26,551 bases of DNA from Clostridium sp. CAG:411 (GTDB lineage Bacteria; Bacillota; Clostridia; Lachnospirales; Lachnospiraceae): NCBI GenBank assembly GCA_000437275.1, contig FR899704.1, forward strand, positions 1-26,551, read 5' to 3'. The notes beneath the pieces were generated by a model. That model searched no databases. It worked only from the letters and a program-made list of their open reading frames with translations, and was not told the origin of the DNA. A program made the translations under genes and the position numbers. How positions within the stretch are numbered: the first letter of the stretch is position 1; each line of letters opens with the position of its first letter. Of this stretch, positions 13,810 through 22,732 are shown in pieces.

Positions 13810-14760
13810 ATGGAAAATTTTATTTATAGTGTCAATGCAACCATACCTGTTTTTTTAGTTATGATTATTGGATATATTCTAAAACAGATTGACATGCTAG
13901 ACGATCATTTTGCAGCAAAAGCAAACAAATTTAATTTCAAGGTTACACTTCCCTGCCTACTTTTTTCTGATATTGCTAAAACTGATATGAGAAGTAACTT
14001 TGATTTACGTTTTGTTTTATTCTGCGCAATTGTTACCTCTATTTGTTTTTGGGGAATCTGGGGGCTTGCAAAGCTATTTTTAAAAGACAATAGTATTCGC
14101 GGTGCCTTTGTTCAGGCTGCTTTCCGCGGAAGTGCTGCTGTCTTTGGCATTGCTTTTATTGTAAATATTTATGGTAGTTCCGGCATGGCTCCTCTAATGA
14201 TTATTGGTGCGGTACCTCTTTATAATATTTATTCGGTAATTGTATTAACTTTTGAAGCAAACAGTGAAGCAGATGGCAAGCACACATTAAAACAGGCTTT
14301 TATTAACATTTGTACAAACCCAATCCTACTAGCCATTGTGATTGCAAGTATCTGGTCATTAGCTGGATTTTACGAAAAAACACCTGTATTAATTACAAAA
14401 ACCATAGATAATTTTGCAAAAATGGCTTCTCCTTTGGCATTGGTTTGTATTGGAGTTACCTTTGAAGGAAAAAAGGCAATTGCAAAATTAAAACCTGCAC
14501 TGATTGCTTCTATTTATAAGCTGCTTATTCAACCTGCTATTTTCCTTCCTATTGCGATTTCTATGGGATTTACTAAAGAAAAACTGATTGCGCTTATTAT
14601 CATGCTGGGTTCTCCTACTACTCCGTCTTGCTACATCATGGCAAAGAATATGAATAACGACGGTGTCTTGACTTCCAGCATTGTTGTCCTTACCACTTTG
14701 TGTTCCGCAATCACTTTAACACTGTGGATTTTTATTGTAAAATCCCTCGGCTATTTGTAA
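13810..14760 (+). CDS. AEC (auxin efflux carrier) family transporter
   Basis: A 316-residue inner-membrane carrier with about ten hydrophobic segments arranged as two halves. Family marks are the first helix pair (VNATIPVFLVMIIGYILKQ), NKFNFKVTLPCLLF, the glycine-rich AAFRGSAAVFGIAF and the late LGSPTTPSCYIMAKNM, which corresponds to the conserved P-T-A-x-x-S-Y-V-x-A-x-x-M region. Bacterial members move malate, malonate or similar organic anions; the substrate here cannot be assigned. The ribosome site is weak (GAAAGAGTGA). It is transcribed in the same direction as the sigma gene, and no strong terminator is visible between them. Confidence 0.9.
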   Translation: MENFIYSVNATIPVFLVMIIGYILKQIDMLDDHFAAKANKFNFKVTLPCLLFSDIAKTDMRSNFDLRFVLFCAIVTSICFWGIWGLAKLFLKDNSIRGAFVQAAFRGSAAVFGIAFIVNIYGSSGMAPLMIIGAVPLYNIYSVIVLTFEANSEADGKHTLKQAFINICTNPILLAIVIASIWSLAGFYEKTPVLITKTIDNFAKMASPLALVCIGVTFEGKKAIAKLKPALIASIYKLLIQPAIFLPIAISMGFTKEKLIALIIMLGSPTTPSCYIMAKNMNNDGVLTSSIVVLTTLCSAITLTLWIFIVKSLGYL

Positions 14761-14770
14761 GAGATATATC

Positions 14771-14799
14771 TTGCCCATCTAAAGGCATTATGCTATAAT
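14771..14799 (+). promoter_or_regulatory. Promoter of the PAP2-like gene
   Basis: TTGCCC (14771-14776), 17 bp, TATAAT (14794-14799) with extended TGC before the -10. Leader of about 110 nt to the ATG. Confidence 0.65.
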
Positions 14800-14915
14800 G
14801 ATTTTATCTTTGACACATGATATCGTAAGGTGTTTACTCATAAGTTGATTTTTACAAATTATAGAATTTATTGGATTAAATACTTGAAACACTGCTAAAG
14901 AAAGGATGAAAATGA

Positions 14916-15632
14916 ATGCGCCTGCAACAATTGAAGAGTTTTCTTCATAAGTACCGTCATGGCTGGGTATTCTCTTATTTTATAATTTATATTACCTGGT
15001 TTGTTTTATTAGAAAAAAGGGATTATGTGGAATTTTATCCTATGCATATGCGACTGGATGATTTTATTCCATTTTGTGAATATTTTATTGTCCCTTACTT
15101 ACTTTGGTTTGTTTTTATTGCCAGCGTAGTCCTTTATTTTTTCTTTACAAATACAAAAGATTTTTATAAGTGTTGTGCGCTGTTATTTTCAGGAATGACC
15201 ATTTGTCTTATTATTTATACCATTTTTCCAAATGAGCAAAATTTGCGACCTGATACATTTGCCAACTCCAATATATTTACACGGCTTGTGCAGTTTATAT
15301 ATCAAACCGATACTAGCACAAATGTTTGTCCTAGTATTCATGTATTTAATTCCATTGGTGTTTTTATGGCAATTGCAGAAAATAAAAAGCTTCGTAAGAA
15401 TAAATGGATTTTAGCAGGAAGTGGTATTTTGACAGTTTTAATTTGTCTATCTACTGTTTTTTTAAAACAACATTCCTGTGTAGATGGGTTCTGCGGAATA
15501 GGGCTTGCAGTTATTCTTTATACGATTGTTTATCGCATGAATTGGGATAAATTATTTGCATCCCTCAATGAAATGAAAAAAGATGAATCAAAAGCGAAAC
15601 TAAAAAAAGAAAAAGCGAATTTCTGGCGTTAA
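14916..15632 (+). CDS. PAP2-like integral membrane phosphatase
   Basis: A 238-residue membrane protein with about six helices. Signature residues of the PAP2 superfamily are partly kept: PSIH (139-142) and STVFLKQHSCVDGF with His186 and Asp190, corresponding to SRxxxxxHxxxD. The Arg of that last motif is Thr here (ST for SR), and the first motif (KxxxxxxRP) is represented only by an RP at 111-112. The form resembles the PAP2-related group (inositol phosphorylceramide synthase-like proteins) found in clostridia. A role in dephosphorylating a lipid or lipid-linked phosphate is likely, but a changed active site is possible. SD AAAGGATGA lies upstream of the ATG. The C-terminal tail is Lys-rich. 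Confidence 0.8.
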   Translation: MRLQQLKSFLHKYRHGWVFSYFIIYITWFVLLEKRDYVEFYPMHMRLDDFIPFCEYFIVPYLLWFVFIASVVLYFFFTNTKDFYKCCALLFSGMTICLIIYTIFPNEQNLRPDTFANSNIFTRLVQFIYQTDTSTNVCPSIHVFNSIGVFMAIAENKKLRKNKWILAGSGILTVLICLSTVFLKQHSCVDGFCGIGLAVILYTIVYRMNWDKLFASLNEMKKDESKAKLKKEKANFWR

Positions 15633-15670
15633 AAAATAGCTGTATGCAAGTATGCATACAGCTATTTTTT
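15631..15670. terminator. Bidirectional terminator between convergent genes
   Basis: Perfect 11-bp arms (15637-15647 and 15654-15664) flanked by A-run 15631-15636 and T-run 15665-15670. It ends the PAP2 gene on the plus strand and the glycosyltransferase operon on the minus strand; it overlaps both stop codons. Confidence 0.92.
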
Positions 15671-16685
15671 AATTAAATCCAAATATCTTTCTTGATATAT
15701 GATACCCCAAAACAATAATTTTTCTTCCTGCTCTGGATTTCATCTTCATACTCCATCCTAAAATGTATCGATTCATTTCCTTATACAATCGAGGATTTTT
15801 CTTTTTTAGGTGCATCCAAAGCTCATCTTTCTTTGCAAGGCTATCCTCTGTATTCAATTTAACTAAGAATACAGAACTTACTGTCATCATCATAACCAGA
15901 TATTTTACCATATATTTTCTAAGTTGCTTACAGGTAATCTTATTTAAGTCATGACTGTCAATCATAAACTTTGTAACTGCAATCTGCTGATCAATTCTGC
16001 CCATCATAACCTGTTCGTTGACAGACTGATCTTCTCTACCGATATAATAACGGTAAAAATCTACATCTAAATAATACAGCTTTTCTACAAATGGTAATGG
16101 CTGATATACAAATATATTGTCTACATAGAAAGTATGCTTTGGTAATTCCAGCTTACATTCCCGCAATAGTTTTGTACGATAAATAACCGAATGCATTAAT
16201 ATATTTTGGCTGGAGCGGAAATGACCAATCTCTGACCATCCAAATATGCGATCCTTGGGAAGGCAACTATGATAGTCAATTACCTTGCTTTTTCCCAACG
16301 CAACCTTTTCATATACATAGTTACAAATAAGCATGTCAACCTTCTGTTGATTTTCAATAAACTGTCTTAATTGTTCCAATACCTTATACAAAGCTTCTTC
16401 ATCTACCCAGTCATCACTGTCTACAACTTTGTAATATATACCTGTGGCATTTCTGATTCCCGCATTTACGGCTTCCCCATGTCCACCATTTTCCTGATCT
16501 ACAACTTTAATCATTGTAGGAAATTTCTTTTCATATTCTCTGGCGATTTTTAGGGTATCGTCTTTGGAACCATCGTTTACAATAATAATTTCTATATCTT
16601 CACCGCCTGGAATTAGCGATTCAATAGCCTTGCTCATATATTCCGCTGAATTATAACAGGGAATTGCTACACTTAATACTTTCAT
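15669..16685 (-). CDS. Family 2 glycosyltransferase
   Basis: A 338-residue GT-A fold enzyme transferring a sugar from a nucleotide donor. The N-terminus has the GT2 pattern: SVAIPCYNSAEYMSKAIESL, IIIVNDGSKDDT (NDGS 37-40), the GGHGEAVNAGI stretch and the metal-binding DSDD (89-92). The C-terminal 240 residues are less conserved and may hold the acceptor site; no membrane helices are evident, so it is probably cytoplasmic, making an envelope glycan or glycolipid. It is last in an operon with cdd and pdp, an unexpected partner set for a sugar transferase. Its SD is not next to the start codon but 32 nt upstream, separated by a hairpin. Confidence 0.9.
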   Translation of the reverse strand: MKVLSVAIPCYNSAEYMSKAIESLIPGGEDIEIIIVNDGSKDDTLKIAREYEKKFPTMIKVVDQENGGHGEAVNAGIRNATGIYYKVVDSDDWVDEEALYKVLEQLRQFIENQQKVDMLICNYVYEKVALGKSKVIDYHSCLPKDRIFGWSEIGHFRSSQNILMHSVIYRTKLLRECKLELPKHTFYVDNIFVYQPLPFVEKLYYLDVDFYRYYIGREDQSVNEQVMMGRIDQQIAVTKFMIDSHDLNKITCKQLRKYMVKYLVMMMTVSSVFLVKLNTEDSLAKKDELWMHLKKKNPRLYKEMNRYILGWSMKMKSRAGRKIIVLGYHISRKIFGFN

Positions 16686-16693
16686 CTTTTTTT

Positions 16694-16726
16694 GTTACAG
16701 TTTTTAAAGACTGCAACTTCTCCTTT
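16694..16726 (-). promoter_or_regulatory. Split ribosome binding site: SD and start codon separated by a hairpin
   Basis: On the minus strand AAAGGAGAA (16718-16726) lies just after the pdp stop. It is followed at once by an 8-bp hairpin (16710-16717 with 16694-16701, one G-U pair, 8-nt loop), then AAAAAAAG and the ATG of the glycosyltransferase gene. Linear spacing is about 32 nt, far too long, but with the hairpin folded the SD would be about 8-10 nt from ATG. Bridging of this kind is known from phage T4 gene 38. Confidence 0.6.
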
Positions 16727-16728
16727 CT

Positions 16729-18066
16729 TTAATACCAGTTTACTCCGTCTTTGGTTACCTTTGCAATAATCAACTTTTCGGATTCTGGTTTTTCTTTTTT
16801 TATATAGTAAGCATCCCGCAATATTTGTTCTGCTTCCTTTACTGTATCATATTTTTCTGTATATAGCCTTGCGACTACATCGCCTACTTGTACATAATCT
16901 CCCATTTTCTTTTTTAGAGAAATGCCTGCTGCAAAATCAATGGTACTTTCCTTCGTTTCACGCCCAGCCCCAAGCACCATAGATGCAATTCCTAATTGTT
17001 GTGCATCTGTATGGGCTACATAGCCACTATGCTGTGCAACCACATCATAATAATAGGCTGCCTTCGGGAACTTTTCAGGATGTTCAATCAGGGAAACATC
17101 ACCCTGCTGTGCCTTTACCATGGCACATAATTTCTTTAATGCAGCTCCGTCTTCTACTGCCTTTCGTGCCATTTTTTCACACTCTTGAATAGAAATCTGC
17201 TCCGTATGCTCATTTTTTGCAAGAAATAGCATATTAGATGCCAGCGCAATACATACCTCCAATAAATCTCCTTTTCGTTTTCCTTGAAGCATTTCGATTA
17301 CCTCGATTACTTCTAAAGAATTTCCAATATATTCTCCTAAAGGCGTGTCCATATTGGTAATCAATGCTACTGTTGGTCTGTTTGCATGTTCCCCAATCGC
17401 AACCATCTTTTGCGCTAATGTTACGGCATCTTCTTTGTTTTTCATAAATGCACCGCTGCCACAGGTTACATCTAATAAGATTTTATCACTTCCTGCTGCT
17501 AGCTTTTTACTCATAACAGACGCAGCGATTAACGGTATACTATCTACGGTATCCGTAACATCTCTAAGGGCATACAATTTCTTATCGGCAGGTGCCAGAT
17601 TTACGGACTGTCCAACCACACTTAGCCCAATTTCATTTACAATCTGAAAAAAACGTTCGTTGGGAATCTCTGTTTGAAATCCCTTGATGGATTCTAATTT
17701 GTCAATGGTGCCACCAGTATGTCCTAATCCTCGTCCTGACATCTTTGCCACTTTTCCTCCACAGGCTGCCACAATCGGTGCAATCGCCAGTGTTGTCTTA
17801 TCTCCCACACCGCCAGTGCTATGCTTGTCCACTTTTACTCCATCTATTCCAGACAAATCTATCATATCACCAGAGTGTGCCATAGCCAATGTCAAATTTC
17901 CCAATTCTTTGTCTGTCATTCCCTTGAAATAAACAGCCATAAGCCAAGCTGACATCTGATAATCTGGAATTTCATCTGCAACATACTGCTGAATCATCTC
18001 CTTTATTTCAGTTTCTGTCATCTCCTGCCCTCTTTTTTTCTTTTCAATCAGGTCAAACATTCTCAT
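16729..18066 (-). CDS. pdp: Pyrimidine-nucleoside phosphorylase
   Basis: A 445-residue cytoplasmic enzyme that splits uridine, thymidine or deoxyuridine with phosphate into base and (deoxy)ribose-1-phosphate. Phosphate and nucleoside site motifs are present: KHSTGGVGDK (81-90) and KMSGRGLGHTGGTIDKLE (108-125), the family signature. Length matches Pdp/DeoA. The start at 18066 has GGAGGG 6 nt upstream; 23 upstream in-frame codons overlap the end of cdd and lack an SD. It is 49 bp downstream of cdd, so cytidine is first deaminated, then cleaved, feeding pyrimidine salvage and pentose use. Clostridial enzymes are usually broad pyrimidine phosphorylases, hence pdp, not deoA. Confidence 0.95.
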   Translation of the reverse strand: MRMFDLIEKKKRGQEMTETEIKEMIQQYVADEIPDYQMSAWLMAVYFKGMTDKELGNLTLAMAHSGDMIDLSGIDGVKVDKHSTGGVGDKTTLAIAPIVAACGGKVAKMSGRGLGHTGGTIDKLESIKGFQTEIPNERFFQIVNEIGLSVVGQSVNLAPADKKLYALRDVTDTVDSIPLIAASVMSKKLAAGSDKILLDVTCGSGAFMKNKEDAVTLAQKMVAIGEHANRPTVALITNMDTPLGEYIGNSLEVIEVIEMLQGKRKGDLLEVCIALASNMLFLAKNEHTEQISIQECEKMARKAVEDGAALKKLCAMVKAQQGDVSLIEHPEKFPKAAYYYDVVAQHSGYVAHTDAQQLGIASMVLGAGRETKESTIDFAAGISLKKKMGDYVQVGDVVARLYTEKYDTVKEAEQILRDAYYIKKEKPESEKLIIAKVTKDGVNWY

Positions 18067-18115
18067 ATGAATCCCTCCTGTCTTTTCAAATTTGTAACAA
18101 GGCTTATATTCACTT

Positions 18116-18529
18116 TTATAGATTATTCGGTCCAAAGCCCTCTGGAAGCAGTTCTTTCAAAGTATATGTTTTATATTCATTTACAGATTTTGCAACGATA
18201 ATTTTAAAGGTTTCTGGGACGCAAAATTCCATCATTACCTGTCTGCAAACTCCACACGGTGTTGCAAATCCTGCTACCCGCATTCCTTCTTCATACCCTC
18301 CTGCAATTGCAATCTGTTTAAATTTTCTATGTCCTTCACTGACTGCTTTAAAAAAGGCGGTACGTTCTGCACAATTGCAAGGTGTGTATGCAGCATTTTC
18401 AATATTACATCCTCCATATACAATTCCATCTTCTGTCTCCAATGCTGCACCTACCCGAAACTTAGAGTAAGGTACATATGCCATAGAGCGATTCTCCAAT
18501 GCTATTTTTACCAGCTCTCTCTCTTCCAT
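18116..18529 (-). CDS. cdd: Cytidine deaminase
   Basis: A 137-residue zinc enzyme that turns cytidine and deoxycytidine into uridine and deoxyuridine. The zinc site is complete: Cys53 with the proton-shuttling Glu55 in CNCAERTAF, and PCGVCRQ with Cys92 and Cys95. YSKFRVGAAL near the N-terminus and ENAAY around 44-48 are also typical. Size fits the small homotetrameric type. First gene of the cdd-pdp-glycosyltransferase operon; its SD (AAGGGGAAGG) is about 7 nt before ATG. A weak promoter candidate (TTTACG, 17 bp, TTTAAA) lies upstream. Confidence 0.97.
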   Translation of the reverse strand: MEERELVKIALENRSMAYVPYSKFRVGAALETEDGIVYGGCNIENAAYTPCNCAERTAFFKAVSEGHRKFKQIAIAGGYEEGMRVAGFATPCGVCRQVMMEFCVPETFKIIVAKSVNEYKTYTLKELLPEGFGPNNL

Positions 18530-18628
18530 ATCAAACCTTCCCCTTTCTATTTACCTACTTATCTACTCACATTTAACAGATTTTAAAGACTCCCTTTAAT
18601 CGTCCGTAAACAAAGTAGACAAGTCCAC

Positions 18629-18657
18629 AAAAGAGCCTAAGATATTTTCTCAAGCTC
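18629..18657 (-). terminator. Terminator of the gdpP-rplI-dnaB operon
   Basis: Minus strand: 9-bp stem (18649-18657 with 18633-18641, two wobbles), 7-nt loop, then TTTTGT. A modest U-run; it lies 15 nt after the dnaB stop. Confidence 0.65.
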
Positions 18658-18671
18658 CTTTCCATTTCATA

Positions 18672-20009
18672 CTAATTTCGGTTATGTTCCAAATTGGCAA
18701 ATTTTGTATATTGCGACAACCATGCAAGTTTTACGGTTCCCGTAGGACCACTTCTTTGTTTTGCAATGATGATTTCTGAAATACCTGCTTCATCTGAGTC
18801 AGCATGATAGTAATCGTCTCTGTAGATAAACATAACCATATCCGCATCCTGCTCGATTGCTCCTGATTCTCGCAAATCAGATAGCATTGGACGTTTATCC
18901 GGTCTTTGCTCTACCGCACGGCTAAGCTGGGATAAAGCAATAATTGGAACATTTAACTCTCTTGCTAACGCTTTTAAGGAACGAGAAATTTCTGAAATTT
19001 CCTGTTGTCTTGATTCACTACGTCCATTTCCACTCATAAGCTGCAAGTAGTCAATAATAATGAGTCCTAAGTCATGTTCTAACTTGTATTTTCTACATTT
19101 AGAACGCAGCTCTGAAATAGTGATTCCTGGTGTATCATCTAATATTAACTTGGAATTTCCGATTTCAGTAGCACTCTTTACCAGTTTTACCCAATCATCA
19201 TCATCCAATTCGCCAGTACGCATTGCCTGTGAATCAACCTTTGAATTCATTGATAACATACGCTTTGCCAACTGTGTTGTTGACATTTCCAAGCTAAAGA
19301 TTGCCGTAGCTATGTCTTCTTTTAAAACAACATGCTCCGCAATATTCAAAACAAACGCTGTCTTTCCCATGGCTGGTCTGGCTGCCACCAAAATCAAATC
19401 CGAAGAATGAAACCCAGCCGTTTTGTAATCTAAATCGTAAAATCCACTGGATATACCTGTTACACGTCCTGAAGTCTTGGCTGCCTGCTCTATACTTTCC
19501 ACTGTCTCTATGACAATATCTTTAATACTTACATAATCTCCACCAGATGTATTACGCAACACCTCAAATATCTGTTTTTCGGTATCTGCCATAATATCTT
19601 CTACAGGTTCTTTTCCAAGATAACAAGCATTTGTGATTCCCTCTGTTGTTTTAATTAAACGACGCAGTAAGGACTTGTCGCGGACAATATTTGCGTAATG
19701 TTTGACATTTGCTGAGTTGGGAACTGCATCAAACAATTCCCGTATAAATTCAACACTACTAAGTTCCGGTGGCAAATCCTTTTCTTTCAGCTTATCCTGA
19801 AGTGTAACCAAATCTACAGGTCTTCCATCATTATGTAACTCTACCATAGCCTCAAATAAACTTCCGTACTGAGATTGATAAAAATCTGCCACTGTTAAAA
19901 TTTCTGATGCAGTTGTAATGGCATCCTTATCTAACAACATAGAACTGATTACAGCTCTCTCTGCCTCCGCACTAAAAGGCATACTACGTTTTATAAGTGC
20001 TTCATCCAT
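18672..20009 (-). CDS. dnaB: Replicative DNA helicase
   Basis: A 445-residue hexameric helicase that unwinds DNA at the replication fork. The N-terminal domain (about 1-150) binds primase; the RecA-like C-terminal domain has Walker A in AARPAMGKTAF (around 211-217), Walker B IIIDYLQL (about 317-324), and the DnaB-specific SQLSRAVEQRPDKRPMLSDLRESGAIEQDAD, including the arginine finger region. Length is normal, with no intein. The SD GAGGTAAAG is close to ATG. It follows rplI by 63 bp as the last gene of the gdpP-rplI-dnaB operon, a common Firmicutes order. Confidence 0.98.
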   Translation of the reverse strand: MDEALIKRSMPFSAEAERAVISSMLLDKDAITTASEILTVADFYQSQYGSLFEAMVELHNDGRPVDLVTLQDKLKEKDLPPELSSVEFIRELFDAVPNSANVKHYANIVRDKSLLRRLIKTTEGITNACYLGKEPVEDIMADTEKQIFEVLRNTSGGDYVSIKDIVIETVESIEQAAKTSGRVTGISSGFYDLDYKTAGFHSSDLILVAARPAMGKTAFVLNIAEHVVLKEDIATAIFSLEMSTTQLAKRMLSMNSKVDSQAMRTGELDDDDWVKLVKSATEIGNSKLILDDTPGITISELRSKCRKYKLEHDLGLIIIDYLQLMSGNGRSESRQQEISEISRSLKALARELNVPIIALSQLSRAVEQRPDKRPMLSDLRESGAIEQDADMVMFIYRDDYYHADSDEAGISEIIIAKQRSGPTGTVKLAWLSQYTKFANLEHNRN

Positions 20010-20072
20010 TACTTTACCTCATTTCTAATACTTACCCTTAGTTCTTGAAAAATTAAGACTCTAAATACTTGT

Positions 20073-20519
20073 CTATTTCTCACTGACATGTACTTTAATT
20101 TCTGCTGTTACTTTCTGATGTAAACGAATTGGAACATTGTAGGTTCCTAATGATCTAATTGGCTCTGGAAGGTGCATTTTTTTCTTATCCAACTCATATC
20201 CAAACTGCTTTTTAGCAGCCTCTGCAATCTCCTTTGGAGATACGGAACCAAAGCTTCTTCCATCCTTTCCAGTCTTTAATGTAACTTCAACCGTCTTATC
20301 TTCTAATTCTTTTGCAAATGCCTGTGCCTGCTCATATACTTCCTGTGCAATTTTTTCATCGTTGGCATTTTTTAATTTTAAATCGTTCAATGCCTTTGGT
20401 GTTGCTTCCACACCCAATTTCTTTTTCAACAGACAGTTTCTTGCGTATCCATCATTTACTTCTACTACTTCCCCTTTTTTTCCAAGGGATTTTACATCAT
20501 CTAATAAAATTACTTTCAT
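20073..20519 (-). CDS. rplI: 50S ribosomal protein L9
   Basis: A 148-residue ribosomal protein that binds 23S rRNA at the base of the L1 stalk and helps maintain reading frame. The N-terminal signature MKVILLDDVKSLGKKGEVVEVNDGYARN is present, followed by the long central helix (residues about 40-75) and the C-terminal domain from about 80. Length is typical. The ATG is 2 nt after the gdpP stop, with the SD inside the end of gdpP, so the two are translated together. Confidence 0.98.
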   Translation of the reverse strand: MKVILLDDVKSLGKKGEVVEVNDGYARNCLLKKKLGVEATPKALNDLKLKNANDEKIAQEVYEQAQAFAKELEDKTVEVTLKTGKDGRSFGSVSPKEIAEAAKKQFGYELDKKKMHLPEPIRSLGTYNVPIRLHQKVTAEIKVHVSEK

Positions 20520-20521
20520 TC

Positions 20522-22597
20522 TTAAACATCTCCATCTTCTATCATTTTTCTAAGTGCATCGCGCACCATTTGTTTAGCTGTATCCATATCTACATCTTTC
20601 AACTGAGCACCGGCTACACTCATATGACCGCCTCCGCCCAATCGTTCCATCACCAGTTGCACATTTAATTCATCAATCGAACGTGCACTGATATAAATTT
20701 TATTATTATACGCAGTAAGTACAAAGGATGCTTTCACATCACTTATATTTAACAATTCATTGGCAACCTGCGCTCCTAATACAGTAGGACTGTCTGCTCC
20801 ATCTGCCTTACACTCTGTTATTGCATAGTGTTCCATAAATATCTCCATATCATGTACCGCAGCCGCACGAAGTTTATATTCTAATTTATTGCTTCTGAAT
20901 ATTTTTCGTACTCTTGTAATATCTGCCCCACAACGACGGAGAAATGCTGCTGCCTCAAAGGTTCGCACACCAGTCTTCGTAAGGAAATTGTTAGAATCAA
21001 TAACAATACCAGAATACATAGCATCCGCCTCTACCTGACGCAACTTCAAATTATCGTCCACATACTGCAAAATTTCTGCAACCATCTCACATGCAGAGGA
21101 TGCATATGGTTCTATATACGATAAGACGGCATTTTCAATTCCATCTCCTACCTGCCTATGATGATCTAATACTACAATGGTCTTTGTACACTCTAATAAT
21201 TCTGGGCACTCGGTATAACTTGCACGATTCACATCCACAATCACTAGGATTGTATTTGGATTTACAACTTCCAATGCTTGTTCACTGTTTAAAAACATAT
21301 CTTCTTCGTATTCTGCATCTGTTAAAAAACGATGTATCATCGGACGCACAGAAGTAGTAATTTCGTTAATTACAATATTTGCTTTTTTACCTAATGTCCT
21401 TGCAATACGGTAAATACCAATAGACGAACCAAACGAATCCGCATCTCCAATGGAATGCCCCATAATCAACACCTGATCTTTTGCTTCCATCAATTCTCGT
21501 AAAGCATGTGCTTTTACGCGCGCCTTTACACGGGTTTTCTTCTCCATCTGTACGGTTTTACCACCATAATAAGCAATCTTGTCGCTGGTTTTAATAACAG
21601 CCTGGTCACCACCACGCCCTAATGCTAAATCAATCGCAACTCTGGCATATTCATAACTTTTTTGGTAACTTTCGTTATTAATACCAAGTCCCACACTAAT
21701 CGTAGCTGCCATCTCATTTCCAATATTAATGGCACGAACTTCTTCTAGTAAGGAAAATTTGCTTGCTTCTAATTGTGGCAAATATTTGTGTTTGAACATA
21801 AACACATATTTATCCTTCTCCAATTTTTTCACAATTGCATCCATGCCCGCCATATATTTATTTATCTTACGGTCAATTAACGCTAATAATAAAGATGAAC
21901 GTACTTCTTCCACATCTGCAAGAACTTCTTCAAAATTGTCGATATACAACAAACCGACAATCATCCTGCTTTCATCAATTTCTTTGAGATACTCTTTGAC
22001 CTCTGTTTCATCCTGCATATACATCGTAATGAGGGTATTGGAATCTTCTAATTGATTCTCGTCAAATAGTTCTTCTTGTTCCTCTGTATCAAAACTATCT
22101 ATATTTATTCTTCGCAAAACAACTTTAAAGTCTTTTTCTTTCCATCGGATATGCACTTCTGTATCTAACATATCCTTTGGAAGCGTATCCTGTGTAATTT
22201 CAGGAATCAATGTTGCAATATTTTTCAGGCAAAATCTACTTTCATCCGCTAATGTGCAAAATTCATCATTTCCCCACATAATGCAACCTTCTGCATCCAA
22301 AATTACATAGGGCAACGTCAATTCCTTAATCAGATGACGCTGCACCTGTGAATAGTCACTTGCATAGGACACCAGTCCCGCTGTTATAGCAGAGTTTCTG
22401 GAAAAGAATAAACTTAACGCAATCAATATATATCCAACCAGAAAAATCGTCATGACTGCACCTGCCTGTCGGCCTATGCAGTACATGAAGATATTCATTA
22501 CAAGCAGTAATAAAGATAAATATAATGGCCAGCTTAAATATTTTTCTAATCTCTTATCCAGCTTTCTCTTTTTCATATCAAGCTTTTTCTTTTTCAT
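20522..22597 (-). CDS. gdpP: Cyclic-di-AMP phosphodiesterase, membrane-bound (DHH family)
   Basis: A 691-residue enzyme that cleaves c-di-AMP to pApA, controlling osmolyte and wall homeostasis. Two helices (about 22-43 and 46-66) anchor it. A PAS-like domain (about 85-165) and a degenerate GGDEF domain (about 200-330, no GGDEF motif) follow. The DHH catalytic part has GHSIGDADS (His381, Asp385, Asp387), VIVDVN (Asp455), LDHHR (478-481) and VIDSNN (Asp534), all metal ligands in place; DHHA1 ends with GGGGHMSVAGAQ. It is the first gene of the gdpP-rplI-dnaB operon. The first 14 residues are a duplicated heptad, MKKKKLD MKKRKLD, so the start could be either Met; the upstream one has the better, though weak, SD (AAAGG). 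Confidence 0.96.
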   Translation of the reverse strand: MKKKKLDMKKRKLDKRLEKYLSWPLYLSLLLLVMNIFMYCIGRQAGAVMTIFLVGYILIALSLFFSRNSAITAGLVSYASDYSQVQRHLIKELTLPYVILDAEGCIMWGNDEFCTLADESRFCLKNIATLIPEITQDTLPKDMLDTEVHIRWKEKDFKVVLRRINIDSFDTEEQEELFDENQLEDSNTLITMYMQDETEVKEYLKEIDESRMIVGLLYIDNFEEVLADVEEVRSSLLLALIDRKINKYMAGMDAIVKKLEKDKYVFMFKHKYLPQLEASKFSLLEEVRAINIGNEMAATISVGLGINNESYQKSYEYARVAIDLALGRGGDQAVIKTSDKIAYYGGKTVQMEKKTRVKARVKAHALRELMEAKDQVLIMGHSIGDADSFGSSIGIYRIARTLGKKANIVINEITTSVRPMIHRFLTDAEYEEDMFLNSEQALEVVNPNTILVIVDVNRASYTECPELLECTKTIVVLDHHRQVGDGIENAVLSYIEPYASSACEMVAEILQYVDDNLKLRQVEADAMYSGIVIDSNNFLTKTGVRTFEAAAFLRRCGADITRVRKIFRSNKLEYKLRAAAVHDMEIFMEHYAITECKADGADSPTVLGAQVANELLNISDVKASFVLTAYNNKIYISARSIDELNVQLVMERLGGGGHMSVAGAQLKDVDMDTAKQMVRDALRKMIEDGDV

Positions 22598-22626
22598 ATT
22601 TAACCATACCTTTCATACCTGTGTAG

Positions 22627-22655
22627 ATTATATCATTTTTCTCACTCATCGTAAA
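22627..22655 (-). promoter_or_regulatory. Sigma-A promoter of the gdpP operon
   Basis: Minus strand: TTTACG (22650-22655), 17 bp, TATAAT (22627-22632) with TGA before the -10 (extended type). Confidence 0.75.
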
Positions 22656-22732
22656 GATGTGCCACCATTTCCAATGAACTATCGTTTCATTTTGCTTGTT
22701 TGGCAATCATACAATCTGACACAAGTATTTTT

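Noticed and set aside
13155..14760. Sigma factor and AEC transporter as a sigma/anti-sigma pair
   Set aside because: The downstream protein is a plain ten-helix carrier with AEC motifs and has no soluble anti-sigma domain.
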